A stretch of DNA of 7,524 nt from CADCVW01 sp035644935 (GCA_035644935.1 DASQNO010000076.1:1-7524), one strand, 5' to 3'; counted from the stretch's first letter, positions 1-6,191 are shown. Notes: generated by a model from the letters alone, not told the origin. Made by a program: numbers and translations.

Positions 1-44
1 ATGGTCAGGCCGCCGATCGAGCCCATCGTCTTGTAGAGGTTCAC
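1..44 (-). CDS. murJ: Probable lipid II flippase MurJ, N-terminal fragment (cut by window edge)
   Basis: Only the first 14 codons are present, read on the minus strand from a GTG at 44-42: (M)NLYKTMGSIGGLT, then the window ends. This resembles the amphipathic start of MurJ/MviN proteins, which goes on into the first membrane helix with a motif of the type SRVLGFARD; that part lies outside the window. MurJ is the inner-membrane MOP-superfamily transporter that moves lipid II to the periplasmic face for peptidoglycan synthesis. The start is 25 bases after the secB stop, in the same direction, so the two are probably co-transcribed. No strong Shine-Dalgarno is visible. An in-frame ATG at 26-24 is an alternative start, but it would remove the conserved-looking first residues. 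The identification rests on few residues and on the secB neighbourhood. Confidence 0.55.
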   Translation of the reverse strand, partial: MNLYKTMGSIGGLT

Positions 45-69
45 CCCGCGTCGGCCCCGCGAGCCGGCG

Positions 70-582
70 TCACGCCTGGCCGAGCGGTTCGCCGATGCCG
101 ATCTCGCCCTGGCCGTTCTGCGCCGCGTAGAGGCCGGCGAAATCGATCGGCTCCAGATACAAAGGCGGGAAGCCGCCGTCCTGGACCGCGTCGGCGATGA
201 CGCGACGCGCGAAGGGGAACAGGATGCGCGGCGCTTCGGCGAGCAGGAAGGGCTGCAGATGTTCGTCGGGAATGTTGCGAAGCGCGAACAGGCCGGCGTA
301 GACGAGTTCCACCGCGAAGGCGGAGCCTTCGTCGGCTTTGGCGGTGATTTCGACCTTGAGCGCGACTTCAAAGACGTCCTCGCCGACTTTCTGGCTGCCG
401 ATATTGAACTGCACGTCGATCTTGGGCTGGCCCTGCCACTGGTAGACCTGCGGCGCGTTCGGGTTTTCGAACGACAAGTCCTTCACATATTGCGAAATGA
501 CGCCGACCTGCGGGCCGAGATCCTCGCCGTTGGCGAGCGGGCCTTCGCCGTCGGTGGTGTCGAGAGGGGCGTGGGAGGCCAT
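70..582 (-). CDS. secB: Protein-export chaperone SecB
   Basis: The 170-residue product has the SecB signature: after a polar N-terminal tail of about 25 residues comes VGVISQYVKDLSFENPNAP, then beta-strand segments (PKIDVQFNIG, FEVALKVEITAKA), then the helical half with EAPRILFPFARRVIADAVQDGGFPPLYLEPIDFAGLY. The length fits alphaproteobacterial SecB. SecB is a cytosolic tetramer that holds unfolded preproteins and delivers them to SecA at the SecYEG translocon. The ATG at 582-580 is supported by an AAGG at 593-590 with a 7-base spacer. The acidic/polar tail GQGEIGIGEPLGQA at the C-terminus is in the region that in other SecBs contacts SecA. It is divergent from the Tim44-like gene (180-base gap) and is followed on the same strand by murJ. 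It appears intact. The call is secure. Confidence 0.96.
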   Translation of the reverse strand: MASHAPLDTTDGEGPLANGEDLGPQVGVISQYVKDLSFENPNAPQVYQWQGQPKIDVQFNIGSQKVGEDVFEVALKVEITAKADEGSAFAVELVYAGLFALRNIPDEHLQPFLLAEAPRILFPFARRVIADAVQDGGFPPLYLEPIDFAGLYAAQNGQGEIGIGEPLGQA

Positions 583-600
583 GCGTCAACCTTGTCGTAG

Positions 601-650
601 GAGCGCCCGTTTGCGCTCGGATGAAGAGGCGCCGCGACTAGCAGCGGCGC
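601..650. other. Two small hairpins in the secB/timA divergent gap
   Basis: The gap between the divergent secB and timA starts (583-762) holds two perfect inverted repeats. GAGCGC (601-606) pairs with GCGCTC (613-618) around a 6-base loop. GCGCCGC (629-635) pairs with GCGGCGC (644-650) around an 8-base loop. Neither is followed by a T-run, so they do not look like intrinsic terminators. They could be operator-like sites, 5' UTR structure of the secB transcript, or chance in GC-rich DNA. I found no convincing -35/-10 pair for either gene in this gap. Confidence 0.35.
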
Positions 651-750
651 GAGGGGGGTGCAATGCCGCCCGTTTGCTGGACAAGCGCTTCCAAAGACGC
701 CACGCTGCCCCTACATCGGCGAACGGCGACGCCACGCCCTTTTTCGCTTC

Positions 751-754
751 GGAG
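751..754 (+). promoter_or_regulatory. Ribosome binding site that sets the timA GTG start
   Basis: GGAG lies 8 bases before the GTG at 763. This spacing supports GTG 763 over the far-upstream in-frame ATG at 658 and over the ATG at 781, which would cut into the membrane helix. Confidence 0.6.
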
Positions 755-762
755 CTTTAGTC

Positions 763-1410
763 GTGATCACGATCATCATCATGGCCATGATCGCCATCTT
801 CGTCGGCCTGCGGCTGTACCAGGTTTTGGGCGAGCGCACGGGGCATGAACAGCAGCCCATCGCGACCGTGGCCGAGCCGCGCGTTGACATGCGCACCATT
901 GCGCCCGTGGGCGAGACGGTGGAGAACGACGCTCCGCGCAGCAATGTGTTCGAGCCCGCCGCGGCCGATGGCATCAAGGCGATCATCGCCGCCGATGCGA
1001 GCTTCGACGTCGGACAATTCTTGGAAGGTTCGAAGGCGGCGTACCGCATGATCCTGGAGGCGTTCTGGCGCGGCGACGAGGCCGAGCTGCAGGACCTGGT
1101 CGACACGGACGTGCGGCGGGCGTTCAGCGCGGCGATCGCCGAACGCAACACGGCGGGCCATGTGCTCGACAACCGGCTGGTGATGATCGAAAGCGCGCGG
1201 ATCGAGACCGCCACGCTGAACGGGCGCAACGCGATCATCGCCGTGCGCTTCGATGCCGATATCGCGGCAATCACGCGCGATGCCGAGGGCCAGGTCGTGG
1301 CCGGAACCCTGTCGGACGCGGTGCAGACGCACGAGATCTGGACGTTCGGGCGCAACCTGGACGCGGTGGACCCCAACTGGCTGCTGATCGAAACCGACGA
1401 CGCCGACTAG
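763..1410 (+). CDS. timA: Tim44-like domain membrane protein (TimA family)
   Basis: From GTG 763 the product is 215 residues. It begins with a hydrophobic segment, ITIIIMAMIAIFVGLRLYQVL (about residues 2-22), then the conserved-looking LGERTGHEQ. A variable linker rich in Pro, Glu and Ala follows to about residue 70. The C-terminal Tim44-like domain runs from about residue 75 (FDVGQFLEGSKAAYRMILEAFWRGDEAELQDLV) to the end (EIWTFGRNLDAVDPNWLLIE). In mitochondria Tim44 docks the import motor on the inner membrane; Caulobacter has a related inner-membrane protein named TimA, whose role is poorly defined. The layout predicts a single N-terminal anchor with the domain on one side of the inner membrane. 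The gene is divergent from secB and 41 bases or more upstream of mltA in the same direction. Residues encoded between 658 and 762 are Arg/Pro-rich and look non-coding. The family call is strong; the function is open. Confidence 0.88.
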   Translation: MITIIIMAMIAIFVGLRLYQVLGERTGHEQQPIATVAEPRVDMRTIAPVGETVENDAPRSNVFEPAAADGIKAIIAADASFDVGQFLEGSKAAYRMILEAFWRGDEAELQDLVDTDVRRAFSAAIAERNTAGHVLDNRLVMIESARIETATLNGRNAIIAVRFDADIAAITRDAEGQVVAGTLSDAVQTHEIWTFGRNLDAVDPNWLLIETDDAD

Positions 1411-1443
1411 GCCATGGGTGAACAGGTATTGATCAGTTTGGGC

Positions 1444-1472
1444 TTGACATTTTGAACCAAACCGGTTACCAG
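1444..1472 (+). promoter_or_regulatory. Possible promoter in the timA-mltA gap
   Basis: A perfect TTGACA hexamer at 1444-1449 lies in the short gap after timA. At 17 bases spacing the -10 position (1467-1472) reads TACCAG, only half matching TATAAT. If used, transcription would start near 1479, inside the longest mltA reading frame, which would mean that the real mltA start is further downstream. This is suggestive only. Confidence 0.25.
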
Positions 1473-2786
1473 CGGCCGGTGAAGACTCTCCACTTCGTTG
1501 CCGATCCCGCAGGCGTCATTCGTTTGCGCACCCCGCGCCAGGCGCGTAGCCGTCCACCGCAGTTCTTCAACACGCCCTCGGGCCGCGCCAGGGGCGCGGT
1601 GCTGTTCCTGGCGCTCGCGCTGGCGTCGTGCGTCGGCCGGCGCGAGGCGCCCCAGCCAGTCCCCATGCCGCAGCCGCCCGTGCAAGCGCCGGCGCCCGTG
1701 CCGGCACCGCCACCGCCGCCGGCGAACGCCGTGCAGGCCGGCGCGGTGCTGGTGTCGGCCGCTGCTGAGGTTCCCGCGGCGACGGCGCGAGCTGGCTATG
1801 AAAGCTTCAAGCGGAGCTGTTCGGCCATTTCCAAGCGCAACGACGCATCCGGCCTGACGCAGCCGGGTGACTGGGCGGCGGCGTGCGCGGTGGCGCTTCC
1901 CGTCGGGTACACGGACGCGGACGCGGCGGGCTTCTTTCGCGAACATTTCGAAGTGGCACGCGTCGGCGACGGGCGGGCGTTCGCCACCGGCTATTTCGAA
2001 CCGGAGATCGCAGGATCGCGCGTGCGCATGCCGGGCTTCGACGTGCCGGTGTACCGGGTGCCGCCCGATTTGGTGCAGGGCACGTTCGCGGACGGCAAGA
2101 CGGGGCGCGGGCGGTATGACGAGACGGGCGCGTTTGTGCTGTACCACGACCGGGCGGCGATCGACGCGGGCGCGTTGGCCGGCAAGGGGCTGGAGATCGC
2201 CTGGGCGGCGGACCCGATCGAGATGTTCTTCCTGCAGATTCAGGGTTCGGGCCGGCTGCGGCAGCCCGACGGCAGCGTCATGCGCATCGGCTATGCCGGG
2301 CAGAACGGGCGCGAATATGTCGCGATCGGGCGGGTGATGAAGGAGCGCGGGCTGCTGGGACCCGGGCAGACGTCGATGCAAGGCATCGTCGGCTGGTTGC
2401 GCGCCAACCCGGAAGCGGGCCGGGCGATCATGGCGGAGAACAAGAGCTATGTTTTTTTCCAGGAACTGACCGGTCCCGGCCCGCTGGGATCGATCGGCGT
2501 GCCGGTGACGGGCCGTTCGAGCATCGCGGTTGACCCCAAGTTCGTACCCTACGGCGCGCCCGTGCTGCTCAGCCTGGACAAGCCGGAGGCGAGCGGACTG
2601 TGGGTGGCCCACGACACGGGTGGCGCGATCCGCGGGGCCAACCGGTTCGACACGTTCTGGGGCGCGGGCGAGCAGGCCAAGCTGATCGCCGGGGGGATGC
2701 AGGCGCGCGGGGACGCGCTGATCCTGCTGCCCAAGGGCACGGTGGCGAGGCTCCGCACCGGCGGCGATGCGCGCGCTCAGCGCTGA
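1452..2786 (+). CDS. mltA: Membrane-bound lytic murein transglycosylase A (MltA), lipoprotein
   Basis: MltA cleaves the MurNAc-GlcNAc bond of peptidoglycan, forming 1,6-anhydro ends. Visible parts are a hydrophobic stretch ending in the lipobox LASC (Cys60 in this frame), a Pro-rich linker (about 68-90), the MltA body (FATGYFEPEIAGSR; IEMFFLQIQGSGRLRQPDG; RIGYAGQNGREY) and the C-terminal 3D domain AHDTGGAIRGANRFDTFWG. Asp388 and Asp400 align with E. coli Asp297 and the catalytic Asp308; the spacing is one residue longer here. A lipid anchor at Cys60 implies attachment to a membrane facing the periplasm. The start is uncertain. TTG 1452 gives the longest frame but puts 59 residues before the lipobox cysteine, too long for a normal signal peptide, and has no good Shine-Dalgarno. 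In-frame alternatives are GTG 1479, TTG 1524 (35 residues before Cys, basic n-region) and GTG 1599 (too short). The 3' end overlaps the Smr gene by 20 bases. Confidence 0.93.
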   Translation: MNQTGYQRPVKTLHFVADPAGVIRLRTPRQARSRPPQFFNTPSGRARGAVLFLALALASCVGRREAPQPVPMPQPPVQAPAPVPAPPPPPANAVQAGAVLVSAAAEVPAATARAGYESFKRSCSAISKRNDASGLTQPGDWAAACAVALPVGYTDADAAGFFREHFEVARVGDGRAFATGYFEPEIAGSRVRMPGFDVPVYRVPPDLVQGTFADGKTGRGRYDETGAFVLYHDRAAIDAGALAGKGLEIAWAADPIEMFFLQIQGSGRLRQPDGSVMRIGYAGQNGREYVAIGRVMKERGLLGPGQTSMQGIVGWLRANPEAGRAIMAENKSYVFFQELTGPGPLGSIGVPVTGRSSIAVDPKFVPYGAPVLLSLDKPEASGLWVAHDTGGAIRGANRFDTFWGAGEQAKLIAGGMQARGDALILLPKGTVARLRTGGDARAQR

Positions 2787-3294
2787 AGAAGCCGCCTTGT
2801 GGGAACGGGTGACGCGCGAGGTGCGCGCGTTCCGGGAGCGGCCGGCGGCGGTGCCGGCAAACGAGGCCGTGACGGCGCCTCCGGCGACCAGGGCGCCCGT
2901 GCCCTTCAAAGCTCAGCCGGTTACTCGCACGGCCCCGGCGCGGCCGAAGCCGGGTACGACGCTGGACGGCAGTTGGGACCGGCGGTTGGCGCGGGGCGAG
3001 GCGACGCCCGACATGACGATCGACCTGCACGGGCATAGCCTCGGCACGGCGTACGAAGCGCTGGACGCGGGGCTGGCGCGGGCGGAGGCCCAGGGCGCGC
3101 GCGTTGTGCTGCTGATCACGGGCCGGCCGCCGACGAGCGCGGCGCCCCCGGTGCGGCGGGGGGCCATCCGGGCAGTCGTTGGGGACTGGCTGCACGCTTC
3201 GCGGCATGCGGCGCGGATCGCGGCGGTGCGCAATGCAGCGCCCAGGCATGGCGGGGCGGGGGCGTTGTATATCGTGTTGCGGAGAGGGGCTTAG
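2767..3294 (+). CDS. Smr-domain protein
   Basis: The 175-residue protein has a helical, charged N-terminus (LSAEEAALWERVTREVRAFRERP), a Pro/Ala-rich linker (about 26-62) and a short segment LDGSWDRRLARGEATPDMTIDLHGHSL carrying the DLHG motif of Smr domains (residues 86-89). It ends with GALYIVLRRGA, the usual Smr final strand. Smr domains occur at the C-terminus of MutS2 and as stand-alone proteins, and several are nucleases acting on DNA or RNA; stand-alone alphaproteobacterial members are mostly uncharacterised. The second Smr motif, normally TGKG-like, reads ITGRPPTSAAPPVRRGAIR here: the glycine-lysine turn is altered and an extra Pro/Ala stretch is present, so activity cannot be assumed. 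Its ATG lies inside the end of mltA (20-base overlap), indicating translational coupling. Neighbours give no clear clue to its substrate. Confidence 0.87.
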   Translation: MRALSAEEAALWERVTREVRAFRERPAAVPANEAVTAPPATRAPVPFKAQPVTRTAPARPKPGTTLDGSWDRRLARGEATPDMTIDLHGHSLGTAYEALDAGLARAEAQGARVVLLITGRPPTSAAPPVRRGAIRAVVGDWLHASRHAARIAAVRNAAPRHGGAGALYIVLRRGA

Positions 3295-3295
3295 G

Positions 3296-3447
3296 TTGCG
3301 TCCTCCCCAGCGAAAGCTGGGGAGGGGGACCACGCGCAGCGTGGTGGAGGGGTGTTGCCGCGCGAGAGATACGGCGCTGCAAAACCCCTCCACCATTCCG
3401 CTTCGCGAAATGGTCCCCCTCCCCGGCAAAAGCCGGGGAGGAATTTG
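3296..3447. repeat. Palindromic repeat element, family A, copy 1
   Basis: This is a 152-base composite palindrome that starts directly after the smr stop. Left half: hairpin CCTCCCCAGC / GCTGGGGAGG (3302-3325, GAAA loop), then GGGG, then hairpin ACCACGC / GCGTGGT (3329-3345), then GGAGGGG. Right half, inverted: CCCCTCC, then an imperfect ACCATT / AATGGT hairpin (near 3391-3414), then CCTCCCCGGC / GCCGGGGAGG (3418-3441, AAAA loop). Together the halves form a long imperfect inverted repeat around a centre near 3360-3380. No long open frame of protein-like composition exists. The design matches REP/MITE-like intergenic repeats of sphingomonads. It could also end transcription of smr, though no U-tract follows the hairpins. 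Confidence 0.9.
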
Positions 3448-3542
3448 GAAGATCGCACGGGCTGATCGGCGCTCGGTATCGGTGTGAGGTCTACGGCAGG
3501 GTAGCCGGGCCCTGAAGACCGTGTTCCGGCGCAGGGGTCAGA
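3448..3542. other. Non-repeat spacer between the two family A elements
   Basis: These 95 bases separate the two repeat copies in the smr/dapE convergent gap. I see no gene, hairpin with T-run, or repeat sequence in them. The sequences flanking copy 1 and copy 2 do not match each other, so the duplication covers the element only and not its surroundings. Confidence 0.6.
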
Positions 3543-3694
3543 TTGCGTCCTCCCCGGCGGAAGCTGGGGAGGGGGACCACGCGCAGCGTGGTGGAGGGGT
3601 GTTGCCGCGCGAGAGATACGGCGCTGCAAAACCCCTCCACCATTCCGCTTCGCGAAATGGTCCCCCTCCCCGGCAAAAGCCGGGGAGGAATTTG
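3543..3694. repeat. Palindromic repeat element, family A, copy 2
   Basis: Second copy in the same orientation, 247 bases downstream of copy 1, ending 16 bases from the dapE stop. It is identical to copy 1 over 150 of 152 positions without any indel. The two differences are 3556 (G; A at 3309) and 3560 (G; A at 3313). Both lie in the first hairpin (3549-3572): one turns an A-U pair into a G-U pair, the other turns the loop GAAA into GGAA. Confidence 0.9.
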
Positions 3695-3710
3695 CGACCA
3701 CGCCAGCTTC

Positions 3711-4853
3711 TCAGGGTTTGGGCAGCATGCGGATTATCAGCGTGCGGTAGATCTGCGTAATCTCGTGGAGGTCGGCCACCGCCACCGCCTCATCCGTCTT
3801 GTGCATCGTCGCGTTGAGCAGGCCGAACTCCACCACCGGGCAGAGCTTCGACAGGAAGCGCGCGTCGGATGTGCCGCCGGTGGTGGACGGTTTGGCAATC
3901 CTGCCGGTCACCGCCGCGATGGATGCGGCGAGCGCGTCGGCGAGGGGGCCGGGGGTGGACAGGAACGCCTCGCCCGAGATCGCGGCGCGCAGGGTGGCGC
4001 CGGGGGCGGCGTCCTCGACGACAGCGCGGACGCGGGCGACGAGATCGGGGCCGCGTTGCCCGTCGTTGTAGCGGATGTTGAGCCGGACGCGTGCGGCGGC
4101 GGGCGTGACGTTGCTGGCCGGGTTGTCAGTCGAGACGTCCGTCACTTCGAGATTGGACGGCTGGAACCAAGCGTTGCCGCCGTCCAGCTCCAGCGCGTGC
4201 AGCCGCGCGAGAACGGCGGCGAGCCTGCGCACCGGATTGTCGGCAAGGTGCGGGTAGGCGACGTGGCCCTGCACACCCGGAATTTCGATCCACATGTTGA
4301 CCGAGCCGCGCCGGCCGATCTTGTACGTGTCGCCGAGCACCGCCTCCGACGTCGGTTCGCCGACCAGGATTGCGTCGGGCGCGATGCCGCGGCCCTGCAT
4401 CCAGTCGATCAGCGCGACCGTGCCGTGGGCGGCCGGGCCTTCCTCGTCGCCGGTGATGATGAGGCTCAGCGTGCCGCCGTGAACGGCGCCCGACGCCGCG
4501 GCGGCGAAGGCCGCGACGGCACCCTTCATGTCCACCGCGCCGCGCCCGCGCAGCAGGCCGCCGGCCAATACCGGTTCGAAGGGGTCGCCCGACCAGCCGG
4601 GCCCCGGCGGCACGACGTCGAGGTGGCCCGCGAACGCGAAGTGCGGCGCGCCGGAGCCGCGGGTGGCGAACAGGTTCTCGACGCCTTCGTCGCCGGCGAG
4701 GAAGCGATGCACGGCAAAGCCGGATGCGGTCAGCGCGCCTTCGAGCACGTCGAACACCGCCCCGCGCGCCGGCGTGACGCTGGCGCAGGCGAGCAGGCGC
4801 GACGCCAGGTCGACCGGATCGAGCGCGGCGGGAAGATCGATTGCAGTCGGCAT
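3711..4853 (-). CDS. dapE: Succinyl-diaminopimelate desuccinylase DapE
   Basis: DapE hydrolyses N-succinyl-L,L-diaminopimelate to L,L-diaminopimelate and succinate in the succinylase branch of lysine and meso-DAP synthesis, in the cytosol. The 380-residue product is the usual length and keeps the dinuclear-zinc M20 peptidase motifs: FAGHLDVVPPG (His77, Asp79), GRGAVDMKG (Asp108), ITGDEEGPA (Glu137 as general base, Glu138 as ligand), VGEPTS (Glu166) and NATMHKTDEAV (His351). The dimerisation (lid) domain lies between, around residues 180-290. It also fits other M20 deacylases in general, but the motif wording is DapE-like. The ATG at 4853 has no clear Shine-Dalgarno. A TAAT-containing hexamer (4867-4862 on the minus strand) ends 8 bases before the ATG, so a leaderless or very short-leader transcript is possible. 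It is divergent from the cupin gene (47-base gap) and convergent with smr. Confidence 0.95.
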   Translation of the reverse strand: MPTAIDLPAALDPVDLASRLLACASVTPARGAVFDVLEGALTASGFAVHRFLAGDEGVENLFATRGSGAPHFAFAGHLDVVPPGPGWSGDPFEPVLAGGLLRGRGAVDMKGAVAAFAAAASGAVHGGTLSLIITGDEEGPAAHGTVALIDWMQGRGIAPDAILVGEPTSEAVLGDTYKIGRRGSVNMWIEIPGVQGHVAYPHLADNPVRRLAAVLARLHALELDGGNAWFQPSNLEVTDVSTDNPASNVTPAAARVRLNIRYNDGQRGPDLVARVRAVVEDAAPGATLRAAISGEAFLSTPGPLADALAASIAAVTGRIAKPSTTGGTSDARFLSKLCPVVEFGLLNATMHKTDEAVAVADLHEITQIYRTLIIRMLPKP

Positions 4854-4887
4854 CGCGGCCGATTAGCAAGACGGCGGCGCAAAGCAC

Positions 4888-4892
4888 AGGAG
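4888..4892 (+). promoter_or_regulatory. Ribosome binding site of the cupin gene
   Basis: AGGAG with an 8-base spacer to the ATG at 4901. This is a strong site and fixes the cupin start. It lies within the 47-base gap shared with dapE. Confidence 0.75.
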
Positions 4893-4900
4893 CCCCGCGC

Positions 4901-5350
4901 ATGCCCAAGGTCGACCTCAACGCGGTGGAGTCCACCAACCGGACGGGGTACCCGGCCCCGTACCACGAGGCGGTCGCCGGGCGTCATTACCGCCGGGTGG
5001 GCGACTTCGCGGGACTTGCCGATTTCGGGGCGAGCCACGTCGTCCTGAAGCCCGGCGCGGCTTCGAGCCAGCGGCACTGGCATCAGGAAGAGGACGAGCT
5101 TGTCGTGATCGTCGCGGGCGAGGCCGTGCTGATCGAGGACAATGCGCGCACGCCGATGCGGCCGGGCGATCTCGCGGTGTTCCCGAAAGGCGCGGCGAAC
5201 GGCCACCATTTCGTGAACGAAGCTGCGGAGGATTGCGTGCTGGTGGCGGTGGGGCGGAAGGCGGGCAGCGACTGCCATTATCCCGACATCGACCTGCATC
5301 TGGACGGGCCGAGCCAGACCTTTCGGCGAAAGGACGGGACGGCTTACTGA
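4901..5350 (+). CDS. Single-domain cupin protein
   Basis: The 149-residue protein carries one cupin barrel. Motif 1 is H59-W-H61-x4-E66 followed by LVVIVAGEAVLIED. Motif 2 is PGDLAVFPKGAANGHHFVN, with His102 or His103 as the fourth likely metal ligand; two more residues than usual separate its Gly and His. The predicted metal set His/His/Glu/His is complete, so a metal-binding (Fe, Mn or similar) cytosolic protein is likely. The N-terminus (VDLNAVESTNRTGYPAPYHEAVAGRHYRRVGD) and the C-terminal LDGPSQTFRRKDGT tail are those of a widespread uncharacterised proteobacterial cupin group. No substrate can be assigned; small-molecule binding, isomerase or dioxygenase roles all occur in the superfamily. 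It stands alone on the plus strand, divergent from dapE and convergent with gst. Confidence 0.88.
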   Translation: MPKVDLNAVESTNRTGYPAPYHEAVAGRHYRRVGDFAGLADFGASHVVLKPGAASSQRHWHQEEDELVVIVAGEAVLIEDNARTPMRPGDLAVFPKGAANGHHFVNEAAEDCVLVAVGRKAGSDCHYPDIDLHLDGPSQTFRRKDGTAY

Positions 5351-5388
5351 CGAGCCGAGCGCAGCAGACCGAATCTGCTTCGGGAAAG

Positions 5389-5505
5389 CGTCATCCCGGC
5401 GGACGCCGGGATCCAAGATCACCGGGGCAGCGAAGCCGGTGCAAAAGCCTTTGTTCCGGTTCAAGGGCCGCGCGACCTTGGATCCCGGCTTGCGCCGGGA
5501 TGACG
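5389..5505. repeat. Inverted pair of REP-like hairpins, family B
   Basis: Two 29-base arms (5389-5417 and 5477-5505) are inverted repeats of each other, matching at 27 of 29 positions. Each arm is itself a hairpin: ATCCCGGC / GCCGGGAT on the left, the same stem with a different loop on the right. A 59-base unlike centre separates them. The arm core, GTCATCCCGGC...GCCGGGATCCA, is a repeat seen very widely in alphaproteobacterial intergenic DNA. It occupies the convergent gap between the cupin (stop 5350) and gst (stop 5523), where paired hairpins could serve both transcripts as a terminator or 3' end stabiliser. No T-run is present. Confidence 0.88.
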
Positions 5506-5522
5506 GTGGGCGGTCTGAGGCC

Positions 5523-6191
5523 TTACCCCTCCGCCTCGACCTCGTACTTTTCGATGACCCAGGGTTCGTCCTGCGCCGCTTCGATCCATTCGCGGACGTG
5601 GGGGTGTTCCAGCACGGCGCGGGCATAGGCCTGCGCGAAGGGGGCCAGGGCGATCGAGTAGCTGGCGAAGCGGGTTACCACGGGCGCGTACATTATGTCG
5701 GCCGCGCACCAGTCGCCGAACAGGAAATCGCCCGTGCCCGCGAACCTGGCGCGCGCCTGCGCCCAGAGCATCAGGATGCGTTCGACCTCTTCGCGCACCG
5801 CGGGCGACAGGTCCTTCCGAGGAAAGATCTTGCGCACGTTCATGCTGTGCTCGCGGCGCAGATTGGCGAAGCTGGAATGCATTTCCGCCGCCATCGAGCG
5901 GGCCATGCCGCGCGCAGCGGCGTCGGCCGGCCAGAAGCGGTCGCGCTTCGACTTCTCCGCGAGATATTCGACGATCGCCAGGCTGTCCCACACCACCGTG
6001 TCGCCATCCCAGAGGATCGGGACCTTGCCCGAGGAGGGCGCGAACTCGTCGCCTTCGCGCGCCTGGCTCCATTCCTCGCCGAACATAGGGACGACGAGTT
6101 CCTCGAACGGCAGGTCCGACTGCTTGGCGGCGAGCCAGCCGCGCATCGACCAGGAGGAATAGGCCTTGTTGCCGATGATGAGCTTGAGCAT
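5523..6191 (-). CDS. Glutathione S-transferase family protein
   Basis: From the ATG at 6191 the product is 222 residues, a normal cytosolic GST length. The thioredoxin-fold N-terminal domain (about 1-80) opens with LIIGNKAYSSWSMRGWLA, where Ser12 or Ser13 sits at the usual catalytic position. It holds the cis-proline (KVPIL, Pro58) and an Asp69-Ser70 pair at the place that binds the glutathione gamma-glutamyl group. The all-helical C-terminal domain follows (about 90-215, with GDFLFGDWCAADIMYAPVVTRF). The family conjugates or reduces substrates using glutathione; the specific substrate is unknown. The ATG at 6191 is preferred over the in-frame ATG at 6218 because AGGAAGGA (6203-6196) precedes it and residues encoded upstream (RERDRKDD) come from repeat-adjacent DNA. 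It follows engB in the same direction with a 101-base gap holding half of repeat family C. Confidence 0.92.
   Translation of the reverse strand: MLKLIIGNKAYSSWSMRGWLAAKQSDLPFEELVVPMFGEEWSQAREGDEFAPSSGKVPILWDGDTVVWDSLAIVEYLAEKSKRDRFWPADAAARGMARSMAAEMHSSFANLRREHSMNVRKIFPRKDLSPAVREEVERILMLWAQARARFAGTGDFLFGDWCAADIMYAPVVTRFASYSIALAPFAQAYARAVLEHPHVREWIEAAQDEPWVIEKYEVEAEG

Noticed and set aside
658..762. N-terminal extension of the Tim44-like protein from ATG 658
   Set aside because: The extension is Arg/Pro-rich with no relation to the family, and GGAG at 751-754 with GTG 763 gives a start directly at the membrane segment.
1407..2909. Long minus-strand open frame of 500 codons opposite mltA and the start of smr
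   Set aside because: Arg/His/Pro-rich translation without recognisable domain, lying opposite the clear MltA frame; typical of antisense frames in GC-rich DNA.
3302..3441. Classical intrinsic terminators in the repeat A hairpins
   Set aside because: The GC-rich stems are not followed by a T-run on either strand; at most a weak ATTT follows. Termination is possible but not shown.
3296..3694. CRISPR array
   Set aside because: Only two copies, each 152 bases with internal palindromes and a 95-base spacer; no short regular repeat-spacer pattern and no cas genes.
3543..5048. Long plus-strand open frame of 501 codons across repeat A copy 2 and dapE
   Set aside because: It starts inside the repeat, runs antisense to an intact DapE with all catalytic residues, and has Arg/Gly-rich composition.
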